Part shown: positions 12,548 to 23,339 of the stretch, in pieces | How positions within the stretch are numbered: the stretch's first letter is position 1 | How the letters are laid out: every line of letters begins with the position of its first letter | Assembly (NCBI GenBank): GCA_049724395.1 | Contig: JAUGWO010000235.1 | Coordinates: forward strand, 1-64,000 | Source of the DNA: Spongospora subterranea f. sp. subterranea | Lineage: Eukaryota > Endomyxa: Phytomyxea > Phytomyxea > Plasmodiophorida | DNA length: 64,000 nt | Direction of reading: 5' to 3' | Made by a program: the position numbers and the translations under genes | Notes under the pieces: generated by a model | Told to the model about the DNA's origin: nothing | Seen by the model: only the letters and a program-made list of their open reading frames with translations | The model's database searches: none

Positions 12548-13426
12548 CAAAGTCTAATCTCACTGCAACACAAACTACATGTGGATCTTCTGCTAAAGGG
12601 AACTAGCAGTGCTAACATCGACTGCAACACAAACTACATGTGGATCTTCTGCTAAAGGGAACTAGCAGTGCTAATGTCGTAACTGCAACACAAACTACAT
12701 ATGGATTTTCTGCTAAAGGGAACTAGAGTGCTAATGTCGACTCCAACACAAACTACATGTGGATCTTCTGCTAAAGGGAACTAGCAGTGCTAATCTCGAC
12801 GCAACACAAACTACATGTGGATCTTCTGCTAAAGGGAACTAGCAGTGCTAATCTCGTATGCAACACAAATACATGTGGATCTTCTGCTAAAGGGAACATT
12901 GCAGAAAACTAATCTCGACTGCAACACAAACTACATGTGGATCTTCTGCTAAAGGGAACTATGGGCAGTGCTAATGTCGCCCGCCACACAAACTACATGT
13001 GGATCTTCTGCTAAAGGGAACTAGCAAATTGCTAATGTCGACTGCAACACAAACTACAAGTATCTTCTTCTAAAGGAAACTGCAGTGGTAATGTCGACTC
13101 CAACACAAACTACATGAGGATCTTCTGCTAAAGGGAACTAAAGTGCTAATCTCGACTCCAACACACTCTACATGTGGATCTTCTGCTAAAGGGGAACTAG
13201 CAGTGCTAATCTCGACTCTCAAAAACTACATGTGGATCTTCTGCTAAGGGAACTAGCAGTGCTAATCTCGACTCCAACACAAACTACATGTGGATCTTCT
13301 GCTAAAGGGAACTAGCAGTGCTAATCTCGACTCCAACACAAACTACATGTGGACTCTTCTGCTAAAGGGAACTAGCAGTGCTAATCTCGACTCCAACACA
13401 AACTACATGTGGATCTTCTGCTAAAG
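12548..13426. repeat. 59-bp satellite array, left block (about 15 units)
   Basis: Head-to-tail copies of a roughly 59-bp unit containing acaaactacatgtggatctt, then tctgctaaagggaactagca. Units in this block are more diverged than in the right block, with small indels and point changes. The array is interrupted at 13,427 by an LTR element and resumes at 19,465. Confidence 0.96.
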
Positions 13427-13645
13427 TGTAACATATGTGTCAACGTATTGACCCTATGTTATAGCCTACGACAGGCTACCCTATTGTATTGGATATACCT
13501 GGCAACGGAGATCCTGACGGACTTTACGGACCAGATATCGGATCTAATACACAGAGAGTATATTGGCTCGGAATAGGAACATCTATTGTGTGTAAATAGC
13601 ATCTATAGTAATCCACCTGACCAGTGTATACCGATGTATGTTACA
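13427..13645 (+). repeat. 5' LTR of the 13.4-19.5 kb element
   Basis: A 219-bp LTR starting TGTAACATATG and ending GTATGTTACA, matching 19,272-19,464 almost throughout. Confidence 0.93.
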
Positions 13646-14072
13646 AAGAATTCTTTAGTATGAAAATGTATGTCATTTCTATACAAACGGAAGGATAGAT
13701 CAGGGACGACACCGGGTGTCAGAAATGGCATGGACTGGTTGATACTGATTGTTGGATGATTCGTATTTATACAATAGTTGTGTATTACGAATAGTGTCTG
13801 TTATGTATGATGGACACATGGACTCGACAACGTTAGCAACAGATTCAAAACCTGTTGGTTGTGGGTAGACTAGGGACAGTCAACGGTCAACAAATCGGTG
13901 ATTTGAACGACCAGGTCAGAGCAGGACCATGGGATCGGCAAGTTTCAGACAACGAAACTCCGTGAAAAACTGCGACAGTAGAGGGCTGCGGCACAGTGCC
14001 GTTAGAGATTAATCAATTCATGATGGAATTGAGATCGTGACTCATGACATAGGTCTTGTGCCGATTGTTTGA

Positions 14073-17000
14073 TTGGAATTGAGTTCATTTGGGATTTTCG
14101 ATTTGATTGGAACTCTCGTAATGGTAGACTCGGTCACCGCAAGTGATAAGATTCCTAAGAAGAAAAAGTCAGTCCCTCAAACGGCGGGCATGGTCTTTGA
14201 GACCAACAAGGCCCCAACGTTGGTAGACACCCAGCGGTCATCAATAATAGCCTTCAACCAGGACCTAAAGAGGTACTGGGAGGTGTTAGAAGATGCGAAC
14301 AGCAGGGAGAATGCTAGGCCACTTAGAACCATGGTGGAGGCGACCCTACTGAAGACCTTAGCTCTGTATGAGCTAAAGAAACCTGTTGACGAGGTTACAG
14401 ATTCAGATCTCAGTGAATGGTGCGAGCGTCAGCTCAAAGAAGATCCATTTGCGTGGTCGCGAATCAAGGAAGTCATGTCAACAGTGGTGATGCAGGAGAC
14501 AATGTCTTCTGCAAATGCCAGAGTCATGCAGATGATGCATTCTTGGACCAAGAAGGTCCAAGAGAATTCATGGGAAGCTTTCTTCGACACCAGAGAGGGT
14601 AAGAAGGAGCAGGTCCGTATCCTTTTGAATGGGATACGACCAGAGGCATTATCAAGGATGATCAAAGCGGTCGCCTTGACTAAAAAGAAAGCTGAGATTG
14701 AAGAAAATCCCAGTGCCCTGGTGGATCTTATGATCCAAAAGACAGAAATGTTTCTTGAAGTTACCCATTTCCTTCATGAAACAAAACCAGGTCGGAATGC
14801 CACAGATTTTAAGAAACTGCAACCCGAGGTGAGACAACGCCCGGCGTCAGAAAAAAACGTTAAGCATAAGAAAGGAAAATTCTTATGTTTGTGTTGCGGT
14901 TTGGAAGGACATAGTATGTCCAAGTGTCCACAGAAACCATCGAAGACAGAGATGGAATCGCTCTTGGTTAAACACAAAGACAAAATGAAAGTTTTGTTTA
15001 AGAATAAACCATACAGCGATGGACAGTATATGAGGATTTGTCGGATTGGAGTTGCTAGCATAGAGAGCCAACAGAACGGTGATCTTTATGTCAGGACTAC
15101 GACAGGATCCAACAGTAGTGATTTCTACAAAGTGTCAGAAATGCACGAACCGTCAACTGCAGACAAACAGTTGAGTGTTAGAGTGTCGACTGCAGGAATG
15201 ATATTTCCAGGGTTATTAGACAGTGGTACCCAGTCGACAGTTATACCGATGAGCATTGCGAAGAAAGCGCAGAGGCTCGATGATAAGATCGGTATAAGGA
15301 AACTGGCAAAGGCAATTAAGTTAATATTGCCAGATAAGACAGTGGCGGAAGCAACACATGAGATGTTGGCTGATCTGACCCTGTATACAGCAACGGGCGA
15401 ACTGATCATTCGGAACCGGAGATGTTTGCTGTGGGATTCACCATTAGATGAAATATTGCTAGGTGAAGATTTGTTGAAAGAGCTGGGGATAAATCCTAAG
15501 GATGCTCTAGAGTCGCTAATTCTAAAGAAGACATTAGGCGCCAACAATGAGGATAATATCAGTCATTGGGATTTGTACAACGATGATGATATTATTATTG
15601 GGGAAGATTTCCCAGAAGACAGTTTGAAGTCAATGGAAGACATGATGTCTCGTGCTATTGATAACGGATTGCCTATAGAATGGCAAAGTCGACTAAGGAA
15701 GTTGATATGGAAGTATCAAACTGTTTGGAGAAGGTCGCTGGGACCTGATCCACCTGCAAATGTCACTCCTTTCGTAACGAACCTGAGGGAAGGAGTTGAA
15801 CCTGTTAGGTGCAAATCCCGACGGTACAGCAAGGAACATAGTGAGTTCCTGGCGACATTTGTCAGCCTTCTGGAGAAATATGGATTGGTTTATGAAAACT
15901 ACAATTGTGAGTGGGCCTCTCCGGTTGTGGTGGTCAGAAAACCCGGTGGTAAAGGATTACGTATGGTGGTTGATTTGCGAGAAGTCAACGCTCTATGCAA
16001 GGCAACTGCATGGCCCATGCCGTTTCTTGAATCAATAGTCAAGCATTTGGGTGGCTCCAAATATTGGTTTTCTCTAGACGCTTTCAAAGGTTTCTGGATG
16101 ATGCCACTTGACGCCGATTGCAAAGAAATGTTTTCTTTTATGACTGATCGAGGGGTTTACACTCCAACGAGATCCATTCAGGGAGCACTGAATTCTGCCA
16201 CACAGTTCCAAGCTAGAATGCATGAGATATATAGGGAACTGCTGTATCAATCATTAATAATATGGATTGATGACATATTGGGACACGCAGACACTCAAGA
16301 GAAGTGGTTCCAGGTGTTAGAAACGACACTTAAATTGGCACAGGAACACGATATCAAATTCAACTTAGAGAAGTGTGAATTGTTCCAGATTAAGGCCAAA
16401 TTCTGTGGAAGAATATTCACTCCTGAGGGTGTGAGGCATGATCCGGCTAGAGTTGAGGCATTAGTAAATATGCAGAAGCCAACGACAGCGCGAGACTTGC
16501 AACAGTTTGTTATGGCTATTCAATGGATGAGTAGAGCCATTCCAGATTATAATAGATTAGTTCTGCCATTGCAGAATATCTATGAAAACGCAATGAAAGG
16601 TCAGCCGAAAAGGACCAAATCGGTGGCCAAGGGAATTTCATTGAGCGCGTTTGGTTGGAATGCTGTTCATGATGAAGCATTCAACAGTATGAAGGCTGCG
16701 ATCAGTAGACGAACTCAGCTGAACTATCCTGACGAGGATATGGTTCAATGTGTGTTCACTGATGCGAGTCAATATCATAGTTCTGGTATGGTGACACAGA
16801 TTCCACATGAGGATGTTGGGAAACTGCCGTTCCATGATCAGAGACATGAACCGTTGGGATTCTGCGGACACAGATTCCATGGATCAGAATTGAACTGGTC
16901 TACGCCAGATAAGGAAGCATTCGCTATCTGGGACACAGTTAGGAAATTGGACTATTTAGTTCAATCTTCTAAACCCTTTCTGCTTTTTACGGATCATAGG

Positions 17001-18986
17001 AATTTGACTTCCATGTATAATCCTGAAAAGTGCACGAAGCAAGCTGGGGAACGCTTGGAAAGATGGGGTATGGATCTCAGATCATTTAGATTCAACATCG
17101 AACATATACCAGGAGACATGAATGTCTGGGCTGATATGATGACTCGATGGGGGGCTGCATTATCAAAATCAGACATTGATAATGGCCTACAGGAATCTGG
17201 ATGCGGTTCTGAGAGATGCAATAGGATTACAGTTAATCGTCGTACTCAAAGGAGTAATGGATCGATAACTGATGAATCTGAGCATGTTGAGAATGATATC
17301 GATCATGATGCTAGGATAGACCCAACTGATGCATCACTTGGACCTCAAAACTTCAAGGATCAATTTCGGACTCAACCCATGAGTAAGTTGGTGTGGCCAA
17401 CTGTTGATGAGATTACTCAAGAGCAGAGTAATTGGATTAAGGGTCGAGACAGGGATTCCTTAATCTTGAATTCAGATGGGTTGTTGCTAAATCACTCAGA
17501 CAAAGTGGTTATCCCAGATGAATGTGACAATCTAAAGACTAGATTGTGTGTTATTGCCCATGTTGGGGCAAATTGTGGACATTATGGAATTAATGTAGTA
17601 CTCAAACTACTACAAGAACAATTTCATTGGAAATCGATGATCGATGATGTCACATCTATATGTAACTTGTGTTTACATTGCATTCCTACAAGAGGAGGGA
17701 AGAGAATCCCACGACCTTTTGGTGAAGCATGTCATGGAACTAGACCAAATCAAGTATTGCACTTTGATTTCATGTATATAATGCCTAGAGTGAAAGGATC
17801 ATATCATGAGTTTGAATGGGTTCTAGTTATTGTAGATGACTTGTCAGGTTTGGTTCACCTGACACCAGCAGTGACTCCTGATACGGAGACGACTGTTGAT
17901 GCGTTGATGGAATGGCGATCAAAGTTTGGAACATCAGAGGTGTATGTTTCAGATCAAGCTTCTTACTTTCTTTCAGAAGTAATGAGGAGCTTTGCCAAGA
18001 AAGCGGGTGTGGAACAACATTGGACCACAGCGTATATTCACTATCCTAACGGGACAGTTGAGGTTGTGAATAAGGCACTGAAGTCTTTATTTCAAGCTCT
18101 GATTTCAGAGTTGAGGTGGAATAAAGAGGATTGGCCATGGTTGTTGAAAGCAATAGAACATGCTATCAACCATCGACCAAAGAAGAGACTGGGGTGGAAA
18201 GCACCAGTAACGGTTCATACGGGATTAAAGAGTGATAATCCGCTGGAACTTATCTTCAAAAAGCCTGGAGAGAACCTGGGTAAATGTCAGATGACAACAG
18301 AACAAATTGTCAGCAGAACTGAGACATTAGAGAGTGCTATGGAACAGCTGCACAAAGAAGTTGCGGCTATTACGAGTTCTGAACGGACCCAGAATCGTAA
18401 GTTGCCAAAGACAAGGAAACCTCGGCAAAGACCAAATTTTGGTGTCGGAGATTTCGTCTTATGTAGCCCTGATGTTGAGAAGTCTGGACAGAAGCTCTTT
18501 CAGAGATGGAGAGGGCCATATCAGATTGTTGAGAATAACAATGGATATGTGTTTACTGTCATGAACTTAGTTGATAAGTCAATGCGGAAAGTTCATGGAG
18601 ATAGAATCCGATTTTATGACGATTCAAAGATGAATGTTACTGAGGAGATTAAGAATCAGTTTGCATTTGACAATGCTACATTTGAAGCAGAGTTTATTGT
18701 GAACGTGAAAGTGGATTCGAAATCTCAATCGCTCGTAGCATTAGTAAAATGGTTGGGATTTTCAGAGACCGAAAATTCCTGGGAGCCATTTGAGCAAGTT
18801 GCTCAGGATGCAAGGACATTGGTCCAAGAATTCTTGATTGCAAACAAAACTCATTCACTGAGAAGTCAGATTGAGGTTTTGTTAGAGAAATTGATGGACA
18901 AATCAATTGATGTGGTTGCTTCACCAGAGTTGAAGCGTAAGGCCAAGTCATATCCCAGGCGTCGGAAACTGAGAGCCCACAGTTAG
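14073..18986 (+). CDS. Gag-Pol polyprotein of the young Ty3-type element (1,637 codons)
   Basis: One ORF encodes gag and pol without a frame change between them. In order: a gag region; a zinc knuckle near residues 273-287 (CLCCGLEGHSMSKC, CX2CX4HX4C); protease with LLDSGTQSTVIP near residue 385; RT with the less common catalytic motif WIDDILGH near residue 730 instead of YxDD; RNase H with FTDASQYHSSG near 905; an integrase zinc-binding region with CNLCLHC near 1,200; an integrase core including HFDFMY and SDQASYF; and a C-terminal chromodomain (ALVKWLGFSE then SWEP) near 1,565. The flanking LTRs supply promoter and terminator. The fused single-frame gag-pol and WIDD motif recur in the lineage at 57.6-62.6 kb (WLDD), so both belong to one family. 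Confidence 0.95.
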   Translation: MELSSFGIFDLIGTLVMVDSVTASDKIPKKKKSVPQTAGMVFETNKAPTLVDTQRSSIIAFNQDLKRYWEVLEDANSRENARPLRTMVEATLLKTLALYELKKPVDEVTDSDLSEWCERQLKEDPFAWSRIKEVMSTVVMQETMSSANARVMQMMHSWTKKVQENSWEAFFDTREGKKEQVRILLNGIRPEALSRMIKAVALTKKKAEIEENPSALVDLMIQKTEMFLEVTHFLHETKPGRNATDFKKLQPEVRQRPASEKNVKHKKGKFLCLCCGLEGHSMSKCPQKPSKTEMESLLVKHKDKMKVLFKNKPYSDGQYMRICRIGVASIESQQNGDLYVRTTTGSNSSDFYKVSEMHEPSTADKQLSVRVSTAGMIFPGLLDSGTQSTVIPMSIAKKAQRLDDKIGIRKLAKAIKLILPDKTVAEATHEMLADLTLYTATGELIIRNRRCLLWDSPLDEILLGEDLLKELGINPKDALESLILKKTLGANNEDNISHWDLYNDDDIIIGEDFPEDSLKSMEDMMSRAIDNGLPIEWQSRLRKLIWKYQTVWRRSLGPDPPANVTPFVTNLREGVEPVRCKSRRYSKEHSEFLATFVSLLEKYGLVYENYNCEWASPVVVVRKPGGKGLRMVVDLREVNALCKATAWPMPFLESIVKHLGGSKYWFSLDAFKGFWMMPLDADCKEMFSFMTDRGVYTPTRSIQGALNSATQFQARMHEIYRELLYQSLIIWIDDILGHADTQEKWFQVLETTLKLAQEHDIKFNLEKCELFQIKAKFCGRIFTPEGVRHDPARVEALVNMQKPTTARDLQQFVMAIQWMSRAIPDYNRLVLPLQNIYENAMKGQPKRTKSVAKGISLSAFGWNAVHDEAFNSMKAAISRRTQLNYPDEDMVQCVFTDASQYHSSGMVTQIPHEDVGKLPFHDQRHEPLGFCGHRFHGSELNWSTPDKEAFAIWDTVRKLDYLVQSSKPFLLFTDHRNLTSMYNPEKCTKQAGERLERWGMDLRSFRFNIEHIPGDMNVWADMMTRWGAALSKSDIDNGLQESGCGSERCNRITVNRRTQRSNGSITDESEHVENDIDHDARIDPTDASLGPQNFKDQFRTQPMSKLVWPTVDEITQEQSNWIKGRDRDSLILNSDGLLLNHSDKVVIPDECDNLKTRLCVIAHVGANCGHYGINVVLKLLQEQFHWKSMIDDVTSICNLCLHCIPTRGGKRIPRPFGEACHGTRPNQVLHFDFMYIMPRVKGSYHEFEWVLVIVDDLSGLVHLTPAVTPDTETTVDALMEWRSKFGTSEVYVSDQASYFLSEVMRSFAKKAGVEQHWTTAYIHYPNGTVEVVNKALKSLFQALISELRWNKEDWPWLLKAIEHAINHRPKKRLGWKAPVTVHTGLKSDNPLELIFKKPGENLGKCQMTTEQIVSRTETLESAMEQLHKEVAAITSSERTQNRKLPKTRKPRQRPNFGVGDFVLCSPDVEKSGQKLFQRWRGPYQIVENNNGYVFTVMNLVDKSMRKVHGDRIRFYDDSKMNVTEEIKNQFAFDNATFEAEFIVNVKVDSKSQSLVALVKWLGFSETENSWEPFEQVAQDARTLVQEFLIANKTHSLRSQIEVLLEKLMDKSIDVVASPELKRKAKSYPRRRKLRAHS

Positions 18987-19271
18987 CCTACGATATGATT
19001 GATGCAGTGTTGCGATATTATTATGATTTTTTTGGTTTAGTGAGTGAAAGTCTCACAGTACCTTGGATGAGGATTCATTCATGGTCTCTAACAAGATAGT
19101 CAGTGAGGACTAGATTAATATTAGAAACGATATTGATTAGGGAAAGTATAACCTACTTGAAAAAGATTCCTATTTTTTTGCATAATGATTATAGACGCAA
19201 CCTGGCTTCAGGAAATTTCGGATTTTTATCTAAAATTTTCATGGGTGGGGCATTTCATTGAAAGAAGGAAG

Positions 19272-19464
19272 TGTAACATATGTGTCAACGTATTGACCCT
19301 ATGTTATAGCCTACGACAGGCTACCCTATTGTATTGGATATAGCTGGCAAAGGAGTTCCTGACGGACTTTACGGACCAGATATCGGATCTAATAGGAACA
19401 TCTATTGTGTGTAAATAGCATCTATAGTAATCCACCTGACCAGTGTATACCGATGTATGTTACA
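19272..19464 (+). repeat. 3' LTR of the 13.4-19.5 kb element
   Basis: A 193-bp LTR with the same termini as the 5' LTR, followed directly by the taaag target duplication. Confidence 0.93.
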
Positions 19465-20965
19465 TAAAGGGAACTAGCAGTGCTAATGTCGACTCCAACA
19501 CAAACTACATGTGGATCTTCTGCTAAAGGGAACTAGCAGTGCTAATGTCGACTCCAACACAAACTACATGTGGATCTTCTGCTAAAGGGAACTAGCAGTG
19601 CTAATATCGACTCCAACACAAACTACATGTGGATCTTCTGCTAAAGGGAACTAGCAGTGCTAATCTCGACTCCAACACAAACTACATGTGGATCTTCTGC
19701 TAAAGGGAACTAGCAGTGCTAATCTCGACTGCAACACAAACTACATGTGGATCTTCTGCTAAGGGAACTAGCAGTGCTAATGTCGACTCCAACACAAACT
19801 ACATGTGGATCTTCTTCTAAAGGGAACTAGCTGTGCTAATGTCGACTCCAACACAAACTACATGTGGATCTTCTTCTAAAGGGAACTAGCAGTGCTAATG
19901 TCGACTCCAACACAAACTACATGTGGATCTTCTGCTAAAGGGAACTAGCAGTGCTAATGTCGACTCCAACACAAACTACATGTGGATCTTCTGCTAAAGG
20001 GAACTAGCAGTGCTAATGTCGACTGCAACACAAACTACATGTGGATCTTCTGCTAAATGGAACTAGCAGTGCTAATGTCGACTCCAACACAAACTACATG
20101 TGGATCTTCTGCTAAAGGGAACTAGCAGTGCTAATCTCGACTGCAACACAAACTACATGTGGATCTTCTGCTAAAGGGAACTAGCAGTGCTAATGTCGAC
20201 TCCAACACAAACTACATGTGGATCTTCTTCTAAAGGGAACTAGCTGTGCTAATGTCGACTCCAACACAAACTACATGTGGATCTTCTTCTAAAGGGAACT
20301 AGCAGTGCTAATGTCGACTCCAACACAAACTACATGTGGATCTTCTGCTAAAGGGAACTAGCAGTGCTAATGTCGACTCCAACACAAACTACATGTGGAT
20401 CTTCTGCTAAGGGAACTAGCAGTGCTAATCTCGACTCCAACACAAACTACATGTGGATCTTCTTCTAAAGGGAACTAGCAGTGCTAATGTCGACTCCAAC
20501 ACAAACTACATGTGGATCTTCTGCTAAAGGGAACTAGCAGTGCTAATGTCGACTCCAACACAAACTACATGTGGATCTTCTGCTAAAGGGAACTAGCAGT
20601 GCTAATGTCGACTCCAACACAAACTACATGTGGATCTTCTTCTAAAGGGAACTAGCAGTGCTAATGTCGACTCCAACACAAACTACATGTGGATCTTCTG
20701 CTAAAGGGAACTAGCAGTGCTAATGTCGACTCCAACACAAACTACATGTGGATCTTCTGCTAAAGGGAACTAGCTGTGCTAATGTCGACTCCAACACAAA
20801 CTACATGTGGATCTTCTGCTAAAGGGAACTAGCAGTGCTAATGTCGACTGCAACACAAACTACATGTGGATCTTCTGCTAAAGGGAACTAGCAGTGCTAA
20901 TCTCGACTGCAACACAAACTACATGTGGATCTTCTGCTAAAGGGAACTAGCAGTGCTAATCTCGA
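19465..20965. repeat. 59-bp satellite array, right block (about 25 units)
   Basis: Highly regular head-to-tail units of about 59 bp, much more homogeneous than the left block. Two alternating variants are visible (ttctgctaaag and ttcttctaaag; agcagtgc and agctgtgc), and groups of units carrying the same variants recur, for example around 19,800-19,880 and 20,220-20,290. This suggests higher-order duplication of several units at once. The array ends at a clean edge near 20,965. Confidence 0.97.
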
Positions 20966-21318
20966 AATTTTACTGATTTGTGCCATCACACAGAGGTCGC
21001 CACGACGTCTGCAGTAAACAAACGGATCACCGCGGATTTAATTTGTTAGCAATATCAATAAATACCAGTTGGGGTCGGATTCGTTCTGGGTACGACTAAC
21101 CACTGCTTCGAAATCATTTGTGGTTATCCAGAAATGAATCTTCATCTGTGTAAGTGTCAATAGAATCTTAAAGCAGGAACCAAAGCAACCAGTACCAGAA
21201 GTTTGACGCTGCAGATCCGCTTCTCCAGCGAGGGTGATAGTCTTGCCGCATGCCTTGGAGGTCGGATGACCCCTAGTCGCACTGATCAAACCAGGTCTAG
21301 GAAGTGCTGTGCTTTAGA
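20966..21318. other. Satellite-to-MULE junction, no gene seen
   Basis: The stretch holds only a short minus-strand open frame (21,038-21,289) without a recognisable domain. It may be the 3' part of the MULE that follows. Confidence 0.4.
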
Positions 21319-22600
21319 TCAAATTTGTTCGGCAAATACAGGAAGCGTAGGATGAGAGCTCGGGAAAAGATTGTTGCATCGACTGTTATAGGACTCAAGA
21401 GGATTGTTGGAGCGATTTACGATGAGCTCTTGACGCTCAATTTTGTGGTAAATATTCCAACCTCGAGGACGATATAGATTGAGCCAAATCCGGCGAAAAC
21501 ATTGAAAGAATCGTTGAAGCTTTTCACGCTCAGAAGCAAAATTTGCGAAGATTCTTAAACTGAGCAGACAATCTTCAACAAAGGCAAATCCTTGAACTGC
21601 AGTATCTTGATGCAGGATGACAGTAAGCACGTCGAGGATTCCGGGCCTCATCAGGAAACTGACTATATCAGGGCACATTTTGATGTCATTCAGCAGCTTT
21701 CTGTGGTTGGCTTGTTTCTATTGATTTTACACAGGCTTACTCAACCCATAAGAACCCGCGAGCCTTTGTATACCATACCATACCATTGTTTCTATTGAAA
21801 CAAACAACCAACGACATTGGTGATACTTTGAAACGATTCTGAGGCGTTCGCCAATTGGCCTCAATCGAAATCGTACATGCAACATCGAACCTTTGTTGGC
21901 CCTGATCAAGACACATTCAAAATCACAGATAACGCTATCAGGACAAATGGTAAAGTTCAATTTCAGAGCAATCAACCCAAAGACGAAACTTCTACAAGAA
22001 AGTGGTTTTCCCCGTCATCAACACGTAGAAAATCGGGTAGATAATGGTCATGATTCATGTCCCGAACCATCAAAATCAAAAGCTGAGTAAACGGTTGCGG
22101 GACAAGTCGGAAGGTCCCATCGATGAAAAGGTCTATGCTTTTTCGCCTTAGGAAGTTGTACAGTCCCGGATGGCCACAGCCACACAGGCGATGCAATGTA
22201 GTATCCTCCAGCACCGAGGTAGAAAATGCCAGAAAAAAAGACATTCGATCTCGGGTAAGAGCAAGTTCAGGTTGCTCAATTGTTCGAAATTTATCCGAAC
22301 GGCAATTTCCAGGTCTGATATAGTGCACGCGGTTGATCACCGAATGCCCTTCCATGCATCGGAAAGATGATATTTGGCTGAAACCATTCAAAGAGCTTCT
22401 GCAAACACCTCTTGCGGAACTTTGGCAAGATCTGTTGTTGCCAGAGAGTCAACAATAACCATCAACTGATATTGGAAAGAATCAAACATTTCTGAGGTAC
22501 AGCCTTTAAGGTGTAGATTACCTCGATTCTTGGGCGCGGTTTGCAGCACGAAGTCGATCGGGAAGCAGGGCAAGATGACCCCAGAGATAAGGGAATTGAT
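21319..22600 (-). pseudogene. Mutator-like element (MULE) transposase, decayed
   Basis: Read on the minus strand, successive frames carry the MULE transposase core in the right order. First comes LFIDGTFRLVPQPFTQLL near 22,110-22,160, with the first catalytic Asp in DGTF. Next is VICDFECVLIRA near 21,900-21,935, the second acidic position. Last is RSNNPLESYNSRCNNLF with HP.LPVF near 21,330-21,400, the typical C-terminal block. The upstream frame 22,388-22,573 is probably the N-terminal part. The reading frame changes at least three times (near 22,390, 21,973 and 21,700), so the copy is dead. Terminal inverted repeats were not identified by eye. Confidence 0.8.
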
Positions 22601-22863
22601 TTCATCACTATTTTAAACAGCTATTTGCTGAACAACATTCTAACGGCATCCGAGGAGTCGGGAAAGAGGGGATCTGTGAGGCATCTATGATGGCAGAGAT
22701 GACTAAAGGATTATTTTCTACCTCGTTAGAATGGAGTAAAACGCCCCTGGTATTGGTCTTCTCGGATATGAATGGGCCGTTGCAAACCTGCTTTCAAGAC
22801 CGAATCAAAAACAATTCATCCCGTTTATTGACCTGTGTACAATTAGATACTCGATGGGATAGA

Positions 22864-23300
22864 TTATCAAATTTAAATCAAAGGGATCGGAGAAGGTAAA
22901 GGAGTATAAGGAGTATATAACCGAGATGCAGCGACGATTGCTGTCAAATCCTGCTCACAGAATATCAATTTAATCAGGTTGTAGAGTGAGGGTGGTGCTG
23001 AATATTGTTCGGAACAAATGGTCGAGAATTGCTCAACATTGTTCGTTTCGTTTTCGCCTTTAGCGGTACCGCTAATTCGCGACAAATAACAAACTGGACA
23101 CAAAAGAGATGATTATGTTGGAATGGGTCTAAAAAAATTTTCGAAAGCTATTAAACTACGGATGATCGACCATTGTGTGATAATTGGCGTTCTGTCAATG
23201 GTGTTGTTGGAGAAGTGATCCCGATACACTTCCTCTTCATGGGGCTGGGACATACCGACACTCGCCAATCATGTGAAAAACCGGGTCACTCGTGTTCGAT
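22864..23300 (+). repeat. Dispersed repeat related to 28,395-28,760
   Basis: The sequence matches the segment at 28,395-28,760 over several hundred bases: gagatgcagcga, gctgtcaaat, the ggttgtagagtga region and the gatgatcgaccaatgtgtga word are shared. This copy has more interruptions in the reading frame. It ends beside the old Ty3-like element, which probably inserted next to or into it. Confidence 0.7.
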
Positions 23301-23339
23301 TTTTGCCCAGTGTCAAATCAAACGCGCGTCCTCAAAAGA

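Larger units (their letters stand above)
13427..19464 (+). mobile_element. Apparently whole Ty3-type LTR element with chromodomain
   Basis: The element is bounded by LTRs of 219 bp (13,427-13,645) and 193 bp (19,272-19,464), which differ by only a few substitutions and one short length difference, so it is young. LTR ends are a perfect 9-bp inverted repeat (TGTAACATA / TATGTTACA). The 5-bp sequence taaag flanks both sides (13,422-13,426 and 19,465-19,469) and is a target-site duplication inside the 59-bp satellite. A purine-rich tract (aaagaaggaag) precedes the 3' LTR. One uninterrupted ORF fills most of the interior. It looks whole. Confidence 0.95.

Noticed and set aside
12548-20965. Possible CRISPR-like array
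   Set aside because: The 59-bp units are contiguous copies without unique spacers, and the context is eukaryotic. This is a satellite.
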